From Symbiodinium natans (lineage: Eukaryota > Sar > Dinophyceae > Suessiales > Symbiodiniaceae): a stretch of 64,000 nt of DNA. The translations under genes and the position numbers were made by a program. Positions within the stretch are counted from its first letter, which is position 1. Every line of letters begins with the position of its first letter. The stretch is taken from contig CAJNDS010000251.1 in NCBI GenBank assembly GCA_905221605.1, positions 1 through 64,000 of the forward strand, given 5' to 3'. Shown piece by piece: positions 1-11,029 of this stretch. The notes beneath the pieces are model-generated. The model searched no databases. It was not told the DNA's origin and saw only the letters and a program-made list of their open reading frames with translations.

Positions 1-40
1 AACCCCAAACCCCAAACCCCAAACCCTAAACCCTAAACCC
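1..40. repeat. Telomere-like repeat, window edge
   Basis: Tandem CCCCAAA and CCCTAAA units, a mix of perfect and degenerate copies. The C-rich strand reads 5' to 3' into the window, which is the orientation of a left chromosome end. TTTAGGG is the Arabidopsis-type telomere repeat, also reported in dinoflagellates. It is too short and degenerate to claim a functional telomere. Confidence 0.75.
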
Positions 41-270
41 TCAAGACAAAATAAATAGAAATTGTATGTGGTACCAATCTGAATTTTCAAAAATATTTGT
101 CTAAACAGCTGACAAACAGAGTTTACAGTAAATTAATCCAAAGCGGGAGGCCGGGAGGATTCAATTTACTTAAACCTGTGCGCCTTCCCGTGCCCCGGCA
201 AACCAAAGCCCAACTCACCTCCCAAAGCCCAAAATTGGCTTCCAAAACCCAAAAAATTGTCCGCTTCTCG

Positions 271-529
271 CAGCCCCAGCCCCCGCCCCCGCCCCAGCCC
301 CAACACCAGCCCCAGCAGCCCCAGCAGCCCCAGCCCCCAGCAGCCCCAGCCCCCCAGCCCCCACCGCCCCACCGCCCCAGTCCCCAGCCCCCCAGCCCGC
401 AGCCCCAGCCCCCAGCCCCCAGCCCCAGCCCCAGCAGCCCCAGCAGCCCCAGCCCCAGCCCCAGCCCCCCAGCCCCCAGCCCCCAGCCCCAGCCCCAGCC
501 CCAGCCCCACAGCCCCAGCCCCAGCCCCA
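271..529. repeat. CAGCCC/AGCCCC minisatellite
   Basis: About 260 bp of CAGCCC and AGCCCC units with occasional CCACCG variants. It opens long proline- and glycine-rich frames on both strands, which I regard as low-complexity artefacts and not genes. It sits between two telomere-like arrays. Confidence 0.9.
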
Positions 530-556
530 AATATGAAAATGTGGTTCCAAAAAACA

Positions 557-645
557 AAACGTTTCGGTCAAAACGTTTCGGTTAAAACTTTCGCTCAAAA
601 CTTTCGCTCAAAACGTTTCGGTCAAAACTTTCGCTCAAAACGTTA
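557..645. repeat. 13-14 bp tandem repeat
   Basis: Six or so copies of CGTTTCGGTCAAAA alternating with CTTTCGCTCAAAA. This is a small subtelomeric minisatellite directly in front of the long perfect telomere array. Confidence 0.8.
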
Positions 646-672
646 TTGGGACCCAAACCCTATACAATTTCT

Positions 673-864
673 ATAAACCCTAAACCCTAAACCCTAAACC
701 CTAAACCCTAAACCCTAAACCCTAAACCCTAAACCCTAAACCCTAAACCCTAAACCCTAAACCCTAAACCCTAAACCCTAAACCCTAAACCCTAAACCCT
801 AAACCCTAAACCCTAAACCCTAAACCCTAAACCCTAAACCCTAAACCCTAAACCCTAAACCCTA
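673..864. repeat. Perfect (CCCTAAA)n telomere-type array
   Basis: About 27 uninterrupted CCCTAAA units, the longest perfect telomere-type run in the window, in the orientation expected for a left chromosome end. It lies inside the window and not at its edge, so it is either an interstitial array or part of a telomere that the scaffold extends past. Confidence 0.95.
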
Positions 865-1095
865 CCCTTATTGCTTAGGGTCCAGCGACTTGGGCGCGGC
901 GGAATCACCATGCTCACGCGGATGCGCTGGGCCGGGCCGAGGCGTGTCGCGTAGCGTTAAAATTACCTTTGGAAACAGATTCTTCAGTTACCGAGAGACA
1001 TCCGGCAAAAAAAAACAAGTTTTGCACAAGAATGACAATGATCTGCAAGCACCAATTCTTGAATGTAAAAAAACTAAAAAAAAATCATTCAAAGC

Positions 1096-1097
<2 letters not shown>

Positions 1098-1136
<39 letters not shown>
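1098..1136. repeat. (CAT)n microsatellite
   Basis: Thirteen or so ATC/CAT units in the region downstream (3' side) of the minus-strand secreted-protein gene. Confidence 0.9.
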
Positions 1137-1297
1137 TGATCATTCAACAAAAACAAACAATTTATTCAGAAAAAAGTTCTTACATCCTTTTCACCCCCAG
1201 GTTTGGGCGTCACTCCCACACGGTCGCATCGCCGCACGTCTGGCGACTCGAAAGGCGAAACACATGTGGCGCGTCCCAGGAGTCATATTCTGGTGGA

Positions 1298-2130
1298 TCA
1301 GCAGGCGGCGCCTGGAAAGCAAATGGTCACTTCGCCACTTCCGAAAGCCATCCAATAATCGTCGTTGTCCTTTTGACAGGACCCGCTGAGGCCCTTCACG
1401 GGGAAATGCTCTGCTTGGTACTGCACGGACGTGTCGCGGTCACAGGGCACGTCCGCGGAGAGGCCGTTGCTGCTGCTGGGGCCCAGGTTGTTCTTCACAT
1501 ACATGGAGTACAGCTTCTGTTCACTTGGAATCTTGGTAATTCCCCGATGTACCCATCCGAAGGGTTCCAGTTGAAGGAATACTCCCCGCCCGCAGGGACA
1601 TCTTGCCATACCTTTCCCCCTTTGGTCAGCTGCCGTTGTGGCAACTGAACCATCGACTTGCAAGGGTCGTCACCTGGTGAACTGCAAGATAAGCTTGTGT
1701 AGTCTTGTTCAACTCCTGTGACGATGGTGGTCTTTTCCCAATTAACTAGACTCTTCTGGCTGGAGTCGTAGTAAAGAGCTTCACTTTGACCAGGGCTTGC
1801 GAAGCACGCGGCGTGATCGGGATAATTTTCGGTGGTCATCGCCCACCCTCCCGTATAGGCACAGTATGCCTTTTTGGCATCTGTGACCATAATCATCAAA
1901 TAAGAGTTCTGTCCTCCCAAGCATTTGGCATAGGCAGCATTGAACCCTTCAGCACATACAGGTGCCAGCTCCTGAGCGGGCGTTGCACCCGAAGGGGACG
2001 GGCCTTTCACAACGATCGGGGTACCGCCACGTGAGCGTGTCTGGATCAAGCTCGAGGGCTCTTGGCAAGCCTCCTCGCTCGCGGTCACAACGGCACAGGC
2101 TAAAAGAGCTCCCAAAACAACGGCGGCCAT
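1298..2130 (-). CDS. Secreted cysteine-containing protein, apparent frameshift
   Basis: Minus-strand gene, start ATG at 2130-2128. The first residues, MAAVVLGALLACAVVTASEE, form a clear signal peptide with a hydrophobic core and small residues before the cut. A longer frame reaches 2205, but its extra residues precede the signal peptide and are unlikely to be translated. The frame runs to about 1545, where a run of four C (four G on the coding strand) changes frame. The next frame continues as ITKIPSEQKLYS to a stop at 1298. One extra base in the run would give a single protein of 277 residues. This suggests either a sequencing error in a homopolymer or a recent pseudogene. About ten cysteines are spread through the mature part, suggesting an extracellular disulphide-bonded protein. 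I recognise no family. No intron is needed to explain the region. Confidence 0.6.
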
Positions 2131-2205
2131 GATTTTCGCGCGTGAACTTGGGCCCAAATGCTTTGGATGAGCGGAACTTAAAGCACCGCACCTCCAAACT
2201 TCCAC

Positions 2206-4430
2206 AACCCCCCATATTCATCCGATGCAGAAAGATTCCTGCACATGCGTCTGGGATGCTTCACCCACGATCATTGCGAGCGTTCCGCTTTGCACTCGCA
2301 GCACCGACCCCCCCCCAGCGATCCACTGTTGTGGTGATTCAACAACACATAAATCTCAAACCTTACAGACCTCAACCTCCACTCCCTTAGACTTTAAACC
2401 CATCTAGTGGCTGGTTGAAGGTGAAGCTGCAGAGTGCGGAGGCTACGCTTCTCTTTTGCAAATGAACTCCTTCTTACCTTGTGCATTCCTCCGTACCCAC
2501 TCATGAAATGGGCTACCTCCTTTTCTATCTTCCCTCTTCTGGTTTCCCCCGCCGGGGACGCCTACTGTGAATCCCAATCGGTGGGTTCTCTTGGATTCTG
2601 GAACTATTCCGTAAGATATTCGTCATATTTGGAATGGGCGCTTGGCGACATATGGGAGCTTTGGACGCAATGCGCATTCCATTAAAGAATTATTAGGAGC
2701 AGATGAGGTTCAGTTCAAACTCATCATGTAGAAGCCGACCTGTTCCCATACATGCTGTGCTTTCGTGATTCTTTTCGCCGCTCCTCTGAGATGACATCCA
2801 TTATATCAGAAGGGGTCTTCGAAGCAATACCTGCCAGCACAATGAGGAGACGCCTTCAAGGTCCCTTGCCCGCTCATCCGGACCATGGCCATGAAAATCA
2901 GAGGCAAATTGGCAAAGTGCAAAGCTTGACGAACATCCCAGGGCCTGAGCCTCTGCACCTAAACCAATGAAGCGGAGCTGAGCTGAGGAGGCAGCTCTGA
3001 TGCTTTCACGATCTCTTTCATACTTGCATCCGCATCCTGCAGGTGCAAGGAATGCAGGTCGAGGACGAGTGCAGACCCCTCTGCAGATTCTAAGACTGAC
3101 AAATGCTCTCCCACCTCATTGATCACAGTGAAGTCGATCTTGCCGCTTGTGAGAGCCCACTCCATATCTGAGGTGACCTGTCGCAAGAACCGAGGAGCCA
3201 TTCAATGCTGGACAGGCTTGTTGACAACCCCGAGCCTCATGCCAAGGGTCTACAGACCTACCGGACGCATCTTCGTGCGCGCACTCTGCACGCCCAGTGC
3301 ATCTGGAGGCAGCATTGTGAGAGCCGACATACTCTCGCACACACGAAGAGTCCCCGACGCAAGCTCCAAGAAGGCTGTACCCCCAGGCCGCAAGCCCTAA
3401 ACCCTTTCAAGCACTCACTCGGTTTGTAATCAGCACCGGCCTGTGCACGCAATGGCCCCAGCTGCTGGCGCACAACCTTGTCGATTCTTGCGGCACTGGG
3501 ATGCTTTCGAAGAAGGGGTTGTTAGGGTATGTTCGATGCTTGCGGGCTGCGCATTCGGCCGAGCTATTGGCCATCTGATGATGGATATCACTACTAGCAA
3601 GCACTCCAGAGATACTGAAGCAAGACAAACACCTAGACTTCTACCAGCTTGAACTGAGTCCCTGACCGAGTCAAGCAAGCCCTGAGCCTGTGGTGGTTGC
3701 AGACTACTTTGCAGTTCGAGTTTAGACTGTTTTGTTGTTCAAGGCAAGCAAGTTACAGACAAACGCGCAGGTAGGACAGCTGCAGCTTCTAACAGGCACT
3801 TAGCACCAGCTGCGGTATCATTTCGGCATGCTGTCAGCCTCCCAGCGGCGCTGATTTCGATCCAGGATATCGTCCAAATTCTTCATTGAAACCTGACTTG
3901 ACCGCTCTTGCACAGCATCGTGCACACAAGGAGGCCCAGTGCTGATTCAAGGCTTGTTACTTCTTGTTGAATGGAGCCGGTGTGCCAAGCCAGAAAGTAG
4001 CCAGACTCTACAAACTCGCGGCTGTTCGGAACTGACGCGACTTGCTGGCCCCGTGTTCTGCCAATCACCTTTTCGGTTCTGACTTCTGTGCTGTAAGACT
4101 GCTGTAAGCGTACTGTTCACAGCAGTTGCAGCAATGAATCTCAAGCCCACTGTACAGGGTCTGAGCTTTGGGGGTGGCCAATGAGGCAGCCACCCACACG
4201 GTAACCAGCCGAAGCTCGACCTTCCGACGGTCCGACAGATTGCCAGCAAGCTTGATGCCCACTACTTGCTTTTAACAAGCTTCTCAATGCACTACTAGCT
4301 GCTGACCCGTAGTGCCCGACAGTGAGAACACGCACCGTCACTATTTCCTGGAACGCCCAGTCGACCAAGCAAATGCAAACCGCGCTGCGAGTTGTGATTT
4401 ACAATTTCGTAACCAGCAGAGGGAGCAGTA
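2206..4430. other. Region without a confident gene
   Basis: Non-repetitive DNA with frames of 60-100 codons on both strands. The best candidate exon is on the minus strand at about 2,960-3,170 (MEWALTSGKIDFTVINEVGE is its start), preceded by an AG acceptor-like site. A further minus-strand stretch at 2,820-2,950 reads FANLPLIFMAMVRMSGQGTL in another frame. These could be two exons of one minus-strand gene, but no family was recognised and no start or end could be fixed. Confidence 0.3.
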
Positions 4431-4533
4431 GGAATCACAATAATAATAATCATAATAATAAATAAATAAACAAATAAATAAACAAAAAAATAAAGAAATA
4501 AATAAATACATAAATAAATAAATAACAACAATA
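4431..4533. repeat. AT-rich (AATAAA)n low-complexity tract
   Basis: Runs of AATAAT, AAATAAAT and AAACAAAT. The leucine/tyrosine/isoleucine-rich frame on the minus strand is a product of the repeat. Confidence 0.85.
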
Positions 4534-4800
4534 GTAATGAAAACTTGTGGTGGTGGTCCTGCTAGTAGTAGTGGTCGTCGTCGTTGAGTACTACTCGTGG
4601 CAATAGCACGATTCTGCGTGCTGCACTGGTCCAGGGCAAGACCGTCACAACGCTGATCGTGGTTGTGGTCGAGCGGTTGTGGGTGTGTTGCCCGCTCGGT
4701 GCTGTCGGATGGGTTTGGGGGGAAATCTGACTCCATACTTCGCACCGTCCGGTTCGGGTTGCAGATATGTTGTTCATGGACTTTTCCGAAAATTATTCCC

Positions 4801-5030
4801 CAGAGCATCCATGCCCGCCAGAACGTCCATTAGCAAGATCCATGCCCACATGATAAAAATGTTTGTGCCGCCGGAGCATGGTGGGTGCGAATGGCCAAAT
4901 CAAAGCATCCATGCCGGCACGATGATGTAACGCCCAAGATACCAGAGCATCCGTTGGCCAACGAGCCCTTGCTTTCACGATGATCACGCCCTTTTTATGC
5001 CCGGAGCATCCATGCCCCCAAGGGCATCCT
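4801..5030. repeat. Degenerate GAGCATCCATGCC repeats
   Basis: The motif GAGCATCCATGCC and close variants recur five or six times over about 230 bp with irregular spacing. It appears to be an old dispersed or tandem repeat. No protein is supported here. Confidence 0.55.
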
Positions 5031-5730
5031 GTATTCCCAGCATACACGGGGGTTTATGGTTTACATGCCTGTTTGCGGCTCTTGGCTCTCAGGTTTGAGA
5101 ACATATTGGCGAGTAAATTCTTTGCCATGGTACATTCGAGGGGCCGAAGAAATAAGTTCTTGTTAAGCACTTGTTCTGGAAACTTAGTGTTTCCTTGAGA
5201 AGTCTGGGTTTAAGAACTACTGGTTTTGTGAATTGAGAGGCCAATTGTAAGAAGGGTCGCCTTCCATGGGGAAATGTGTATGCTGCAAGGGCTTGTCTCA
5301 CATGTAAATATGCATCTCGGGTCTTTGTGGCTCTATACTTCGGACCAGCTTGGCCAAACAACAGCTGTTTTGTTGAATGTATCTTCCATTAATACTCAGT
5401 ATTCCAGAGATCAATATAGCCTAGTGGAATCGTTGGAAAGGCGGGGGTTTACAGTCCATTTACCAATGGGTTTCGGGTGGGAATATTTGAAAGATGAGCC
5501 TTATCCCAGCGAAATTGCATGGTTTGCGGGCTGAAGATGCAACAAGTGAAGGAAATCTATGAAGCCAGTCTTAAGGAAGCGAGGGGAAACAGTTCCATGT
5601 GGTGTAAGTCCCCGAGAAACGGGAATGATTTGAGCAGATATCGTTTCACTAGCTTGCGGGGCCTTCCAAAAGCCTCCCAAGAGGCGACTAGAACGCAGAT
5701 GTTGGTACTCTCCTCCTCGTCCTCCTCGTC
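5031..5730. other. No recognisable gene
   Basis: Plus-strand frames at 5,274-5,534 and 5,519-5,758 are open but show no conserved motif, signal peptide or clear splice sites. I see nothing that can be supported. Confidence 0.3.
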
Positions 5731-5935
5731 GTTAGTTGTAGTTGTAGTTAGTAGTTAGTAGTTAGTAGTTAGTAGTTAGTAGCTAGTAGTTAGTAGTTAG
5801 TAGTTAGTAGTTAGTAGTTCGTAGTTAGTAGGTTAGTAGTTAGTAGTCAGTAGTTAGTAGTTAGTAGTTCGTAGTTCGCAGTTCATAGCTAGTAGCTAGT
5901 AGCAAGTAGCAAGTAGCCAGCTCGGCTAGTAGCTA
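5731..5935. repeat. (GTTAGTA)n/TAGT minisatellite
   Basis: Seven-base GTTAGTA units with GCTAGTA, GTTCGTA and GTCAGTA variants. A related array lies at 13,735-13,900, so the two arrays bracket the telomere-like block. Confidence 0.9.
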
Positions 5936-6014
5936 GGAGGTAGTTGGAACGGGTGTTGGGTTGCCGCGAGGTTTCCGGCATTTCAGGGCTTTGCCAAAGT
6001 TTATGGACTCAGTT

Positions 6015-6210
6015 GGGGGGGGGTTGGGGGTTGGGGGGGGTTGGGGGTTGGGGGGGGGATGGGGGGGGGGGGGGAGGGGGGGGGGCGGGGGTTGGGGGGG
6101 AGGGTTGGGGTTGGGGGGGGTTGGGGGGTTGGGGGGTGGGGGGGGGTTGGGGGGTTGGGGGGTGGGGGGGTTGGGGGGGTTGGGGGTCGGGTTGGGGGGG
6201 TTGGGGTTTG
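6015..6210. repeat. G-rich (TTGGGGGG)n tract
   Basis: Nearly 200 bp of G runs of three to twelve separated by TT or A. Frames rich in glycine/tryptophan (plus) or proline (minus) are artefacts. G-quadruplex formation is likely on the plus strand. Confidence 0.9.
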
Positions 6211-7110
6211 GCCTGAACTGAACCCTGAACCCTGAACTGCCCTGAACCCTCAACCCCGGCCCTAAACCCTAAAACCCGAAAAATGTACGGTCTATTGCCT
6301 CGAACTAGGGCTTAAGGGCCTAGGCCCCGAAACAAAACCCTCAAACCCCAACCCTAAACCCCAACCCTAAACCCCTAAACCCTAAACCCCAAACCCTAAA
6401 CCCTAAACCCCGAAAACCCAAACCCTAAACCCCAAACCCTAAACCCCAAACCCTAGAACCTAAACCCGCCTATTGCCTAGGGCTAGGGTTTAGGGTTGTA
6501 GGGTTTAGGGCCTAAGGGTTTGGGGCCAGTTTAGGGGTTAGGGCCGGTTAGGGGTTTAGGGTTTAGGGTTTTGGGCCTTTAGGGTTTAGGGCCTTTAGGG
6601 TTTCCCTAAAACCTAAACCCTAAGGCCTAAAGCCCTAAACCCTAAAAGCCTAAACCCTAAAGCCCTTAACTGCCCTAAACCCTAGGCCCTAGGCCCTAAA
6701 CTCCTAAACCCTAAAGCCCTAAAGCCCTAAAGCCCTGAAGCCCTAAAGCCCTAAACCCTAAACCCCTAACCCTAAACCCTAAACCCTAGACCCTAAACCT
6801 CTTCCACTTGCGGGTTCCTGGTGCTACAAACGCAAGGGTTTAGGGCTAAGCCTAAACCCTTAACCCTAAACCCTGAGCCCTGGGCCCTAAGCCCCAAGCC
6901 CTAAGCCCTAAACCCTAGCCCTAAACCCTAGCCCTAAACCCCAAACCGTGCAAGCCCCCGATAGAGCCTAGGGCCTAGGCCCCTAAACTAAACCCTAAAA
7001 ACCCAAACCCTAAACCCTAAACCCCTGAACCCCAAACCCTAAACCCCAAACCCTAAACCCCTAAAACCCAAACCCAAAACCCAAAACCCTAAACCCCCAA
7101 CCTAAAACCT
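6211..7110. repeat. Degenerate telomere-like repeats, partial leading unit
   Basis: CCCTAAA, CCCTAAAG and CCCCAAA units switch to TTTAGGG units at the junction CCCGCCTATTGCCTAGGGCT (near 6,466) and back again near 6,600. This is a partial copy of the composite unit described for the following segments. Confidence 0.85.
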
Positions 7111-8600
7111 AAACCCGCCTATTGCCTAGGGCTAGGGTTTAGGGTTGTAGGGTTTAGGGTTTAGGGCCTAAGGGTTTTGGGCCAGTTTAGGGGTTAGGGC
7201 CGGTTAGGGGTTTAGGGCCTTTAGGGTTTAGGGTTTCCCTAAACCTAAACCCTAAGCCCTAAAGCCCTAAACCCTAAAGCCCTAAACTGCCCGAAACCCT
7301 AGGCCCTAGGCCCTAAACTCCTAAACCCTAAAGCCCTAAAGCCTAAACCCTAAACCCTAAACCCTAAACCCTAAACCCTAAACCCTAAAGCCTAAAGCCT
7401 AAAGCCTAAAGGCCTGAAGCCTAGAGCCCTAAATCATGAAGGCAGTGCGAAATCGAACCGTGGCCTGGCGGAGGAATCTCTGCCTCAAGCGCGGTGGCCG
7501 GTCGTGGGACTTGTGTTGACGAAGATGATGCTCTGCCCCACGTTCCTCACGCTGTAAAGCTCTGAGAGCTTGTACTTCTTGTTGTCGTCTGTTCCTGGGC
7601 TCGGCTCTACGCCACAATATGCCAACGTTGTTTTTGTCAACGTGGATCTTCGCCGCGTGCTTAGGGCCGGTTACGGGTTTAGGGTTTAGAGTTTAGGATT
7701 TCGGGTTTAAGCCCTAAGGCCCTGAAACCCTAAACCCTAAAGCCCTTAACTGCCCTAAACCCTAGGCCCTAAAGCCCTAAACCCTAAAGCCCTCAACCCT
7801 AAACCCTAAAGCCTAGAGGCCTGAAGCCTAAAGCCCTAAACTTCCCCGAACACTAGGCCTAGGCCCTAAACCCTAAAGCCCTAAAACCCCTGGGCCTAAA
7901 CCCTAAACTAGGGCTTAAGGCTTGGGATTCGGGCCAAGGGTTTAGGGCCAGGGCCGGACCTTAAGGTTTTGGGGCAAGTTTAGGGGGCAATAGGGTGGGT
8001 CTGAGTCTTGGGGCCTTATAGGGTGCAGTGTAGCGGCTGGCGGCTAGCGCCCCTGGGGCCAGCCTAGGGTTCAGGGTTTTAGGGTTTAGGGGTTGGGTCC
8101 TAAACTTTGAAACCCTACCCCAAAACCCTAAACCCGAGCTGACCCTAGACCCTTAAACCCTACCCCAAAACCCTAGACCCGAAACTGACCCTAAACCCTA
8201 AAGCCGAAATTGCTCCCAGGGACGCCATGGTCAGCCGGCAGATCATTGGCCTATCGGCAGGGTTTAAAGTTTAAAACCCCGGCCCTAAACCCTAAAACCC
8301 GAAAACCCTAGGCTCTATTGCCTCGGGCTAGGGCTTAAGGACCTAGGACCTAGGACCTAGGGCCTAGGGCCTAGGGCCTAGGGGCCTAGGCCTAGGCCCC
8401 TAAACCAAACCCTAAAACCCAAACCCTAAACCCCAAACCCTAAACCCTAAACCCCTAAACCCCAACCCTAAACCCCAAACCCTAAACCCTAAACCCCTAA
8501 ACCCCTAAACCCCAAACCCTAAACCCCAAACCCTAAACCCTAAACCCCTAAAACCCTAACCCTAAACCCCAAACCCTAAACCCAAACCCTAGAACCTAAA
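7111..8600. repeat. Composite subtelomeric unit A, copy 1
   Basis: Markers in order: the CCCGCCTATTGCCTAGGGCT strand-switch junction (7,113), the GGCTTGGGATTCGGGCCAAG block (7,920), the TAGCGGCTGGCGGCTAGCGC block (8,031), GCCGAAATTGCTCCCAGGG (8,203) and GACGCCATGGTC (8,221). The same order recurs in copy 2. It contains an inserted helicase-like fragment at about 7,436-7,640. Confidence 0.75.
7436..7640 (-). pseudogene. DEAD-box RNA helicase fragment, frameshifted
   Basis: On the minus strand one frame reads NKKYKLSELYSVRNVGQSII followed by FVNT. This matches the start of the helicase C-terminal domain of DEAD-box proteins (eIF4A and DBP5/DDX19 type), where a K-x-x-x-L-x-x-LY stretch leads to a strand of the form QxxIFxNT. 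After about eight residues the frame is lost. A second frame continues as ALEAEIPPPGHGSIS, matching the next helix and the GHxVS strand. No ATPase domain, no start and no stop in a sensible place are present. It is a broken fragment of about 65 codons embedded in telomere-like repeats, probably captured by subtelomeric recombination. Confidence 0.5.
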
Positions 8601-9650
8601 CCCGCCTATTGCCTAGGGCCAGGGTTTAGGGTTGTAGGGTTTAGGGTTTAGGGCCTAAGGGTTTGGGGCCAGTTTAGGGGTTAGGGCCGGTTAGGGCTTT
8701 AGGGTTTAGGGTTTAGGGTTTAGGGCCTTTAGGGTTTAGGGCCTTTAGGCCTCAGGGTTTCCCTAAAACCCAAACCTTAAGGCCTAAAGCCCTAAACCCT
8801 AAAGCCTAAACCCTAAAGCCCTTAACTGCCCTAAACCCTAGGCCCTAGGCCCTAAACTCCTAAACCCTAAAGCCCTAAAGCCCTAAAGCCCTAAAGGCCT
8901 AAAGCCCTAAAGCCCTAAACCCTAAAGCCTAGAGGCCTGAAGCCTAAAGCCCTAAACTTCCCCGAACCCTAGGCCTAGGCCCTAAACCCTAAAGCCCTAA
9001 AACCCTAAAGCCTGAACTGGGCCTGTAGCGGCTAGCGGCTAGCGCCCCTGGGGCCAGCCTAGGGTTTAGGGTTTTAGGGTTTAGGGGTTGGGTCCTAAAC
9101 TTTGAAACCCTACCCCAAAACCCTAAACCCGAAGCTGACCCTAGACCCTTAAACCCTACCCCAAAACCCTAAAACCCGAAACTGACCCTAAACCCTAAAG
9201 CCGAAATTGCTCCCAGGGTGCCTAGGGCCCCTAAACCCTAAACAGGCCCTAAACCCTAAACTACCCTAAACCCTAAACCCCGCCCTAAACCCTAAAAACC
9301 GAAAACCCCTAAACCAAACCCTAGGGCCTATTGCCTAGGGCTAGGGCTTATGGCTTGGGATTCGGGCCAAGGGTTTAGGGCCAGGGCCAGGGGTTTAAGG
9401 TTTAGGGCAAGTTTAGGGGTAATAGGGCCTTATATAGGGTTTAGGGCCACCAGGCTCCACGTCTTCCGGAGCAGTGTTCTTTGGCTGCGGGGGGGCAAGT
9501 TCGGTGTGCCAGGAATGTTCCCGGGCACGGGCGTGCGCGCCGCCAGCGCACAAGACCCTTAAAATCCAAAGTTTCTGTTGCAGCTCGTGGAATGCGAAGC
9601 CTTGTCTGGCAAAGAAGTCCAGCTTCTTGATGGACAGGTCGTTAGGAGTT
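8601..9650. repeat. Composite subtelomeric unit B, copy 1
   Basis: Same junction marker (8,601), then GCCTGAACTGGGCCTGTAGC leading into the TAGCGGC block (9,010), the GCCGAAATTGCTCCCAGGG marker followed by GGTGCCTAGGGCCCC, and finally a non-telomeric segment starting CCACCAGGCTCCACGTCTTC at 9,449. Unit B copy 2 has the same order. Confidence 0.75.
9449..9650 (-). pseudogene. Gene-like fragment in subtelomeric repeat (copy 1)
   Basis: Non-telomeric segment with exon-like coding potential on the minus strand. The stretch DLSIKKLDFFARQGFAFHEL is open and not low-complexity. The part at 9,449-9,550 is duplicated at 12,966-13,110 with a 46-bp difference. Family unknown. It could be a relic of the same gene that gave the helicase fragment, but that is only a guess. 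Confidence 0.3.
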
Positions 9651-10990
9651 GCGGGGCAAGCACGCCCTGAAAACCCTCAACACCCCAACAACCCTAGAAA
9701 GTGAAATCCCTAAAGCGTCTAGAGACCCTAAAGTGGGCTTAAACCCACATAAATCACCAAAAACACAGAAAACCCAAAACAACCTCAAACCCCTAACAAG
9801 CCTGACAACCCTAATAAATAACCCTAAACCCTAAGCCGCCTAAGCCTAAACCCGAAACCGCCTAAACCCTAAAAACCCCAAAAAACCCTCAAACCCTAAA
9901 CCTAAACCGCCTAAACCCGAAAAACCCTAAAGACTCAAGACCCTACGTCGCCGAAGCCCTAAAAGCCGGCCCTAAATCCTGCTCAAGACTGAAGACCCCG
10001 GCCCTAGCCCTCGGCCCAAGCCGGTAAAGGGGTCTGGGGAGACGTTTTAATAGGGCTTTGGGATCTTATTCGGGCCTCAAAAGCCATGTCTTCCACTAGG
10101 TTTCGAGCCTCAAAAGCCACACCTTCTGACAGCCACCGCCCATTCCTGGCTGGGCTTTATCCGGAGGTTCAGAGTCGTAAACCCTCAAGCCTCAACCCTA
10201 ATACCCCTAACAACCCTTAATAACACTAATAACCCTGCGTGTAGGGCCGGGCTTAGAGTTGCAGGGCCCTGGAGCCTAACGGCCCAGAAGCCCTGAAGGG
10301 ATAAACCCTGAACCCGAAATCCTCCATAGCCATGTTCGCTCATTTTTCTTGTGGGGGTTCAGGGTTTAGGGTCCCTTGGGTTTCGCGTTTAGGGTTTAGG
10401 GTATTCCGCAGCCCAATGGCGCGATGCGTCTGGGGACATTTGATAAAAGTTGATCAATTACCAATTGGTCGTGCAGCCGGATGGAAGCCAAGCTCCAAAC
10501 TACCCCCAATTCAGGGTTTAGGCTTTAGGGCCTCTGGGTTTCGGGTTTTAGGGTTTGGGGTTTAGGGTTTAGGGCCCCCGAAACCCCCAAACCTACATCG
10601 ACCTGCACGAGCCCGGCCCAGCGACTCCATCGTGGCCAGAAGTCGGAAGCCCTGCGCGTGTGGGGTTTCAGACTTGGGCCCAGGGTTTAGGGTTTAGGGT
10701 TTAGGGTTTAGGGATCTGAAGTTACTTGGGTCCCTTTTGGGGTAATTACCTTCTATAACTTACTTCTCCTATAACCAAGGCAAAAAAACTTTCTCAATCC
10801 TAATAAAAAAAGGAAAACCAGATCAACTATTGGCTAAGTAAGATAATGCGGCTATACTACGCAGCCTTCTGAGCCTTCTAACTTGAAACCTGCCTAGGGT
10901 AGGGACCGTAACTGCGAGTAATGCCAACTTACTTCCTGCTGTGTCTCTGCATGGTCTAGGTTCCCCCGAAAGCGTGGAGGAGGTTTTCTG
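9651..10990. other. Spacer between duplicated A-B units
   Basis: Mixed sequence: scattered CCTAAACC/TTTAGGG units between 9,650 and 10,720, then about 250 bp (10,720-10,985) that is not telomere-like. No convincing coding exon. It has no counterpart after unit B copy 2. Confidence 0.5.
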
Positions 10991-11029
10991 AATAAACCCC
11001 AAACCCTAAACCCCAAACCCTAGAACCTA

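Noticed and set aside
123-598. Proline- and glycine-rich frames at the left end
   Set aside because: Produced by the CAGCCC minisatellite on both strands.
673-864. Functional chromosome end
   Set aside because: The array is internal, with unique sequence on both sides, so a true terminus cannot be claimed from this window.
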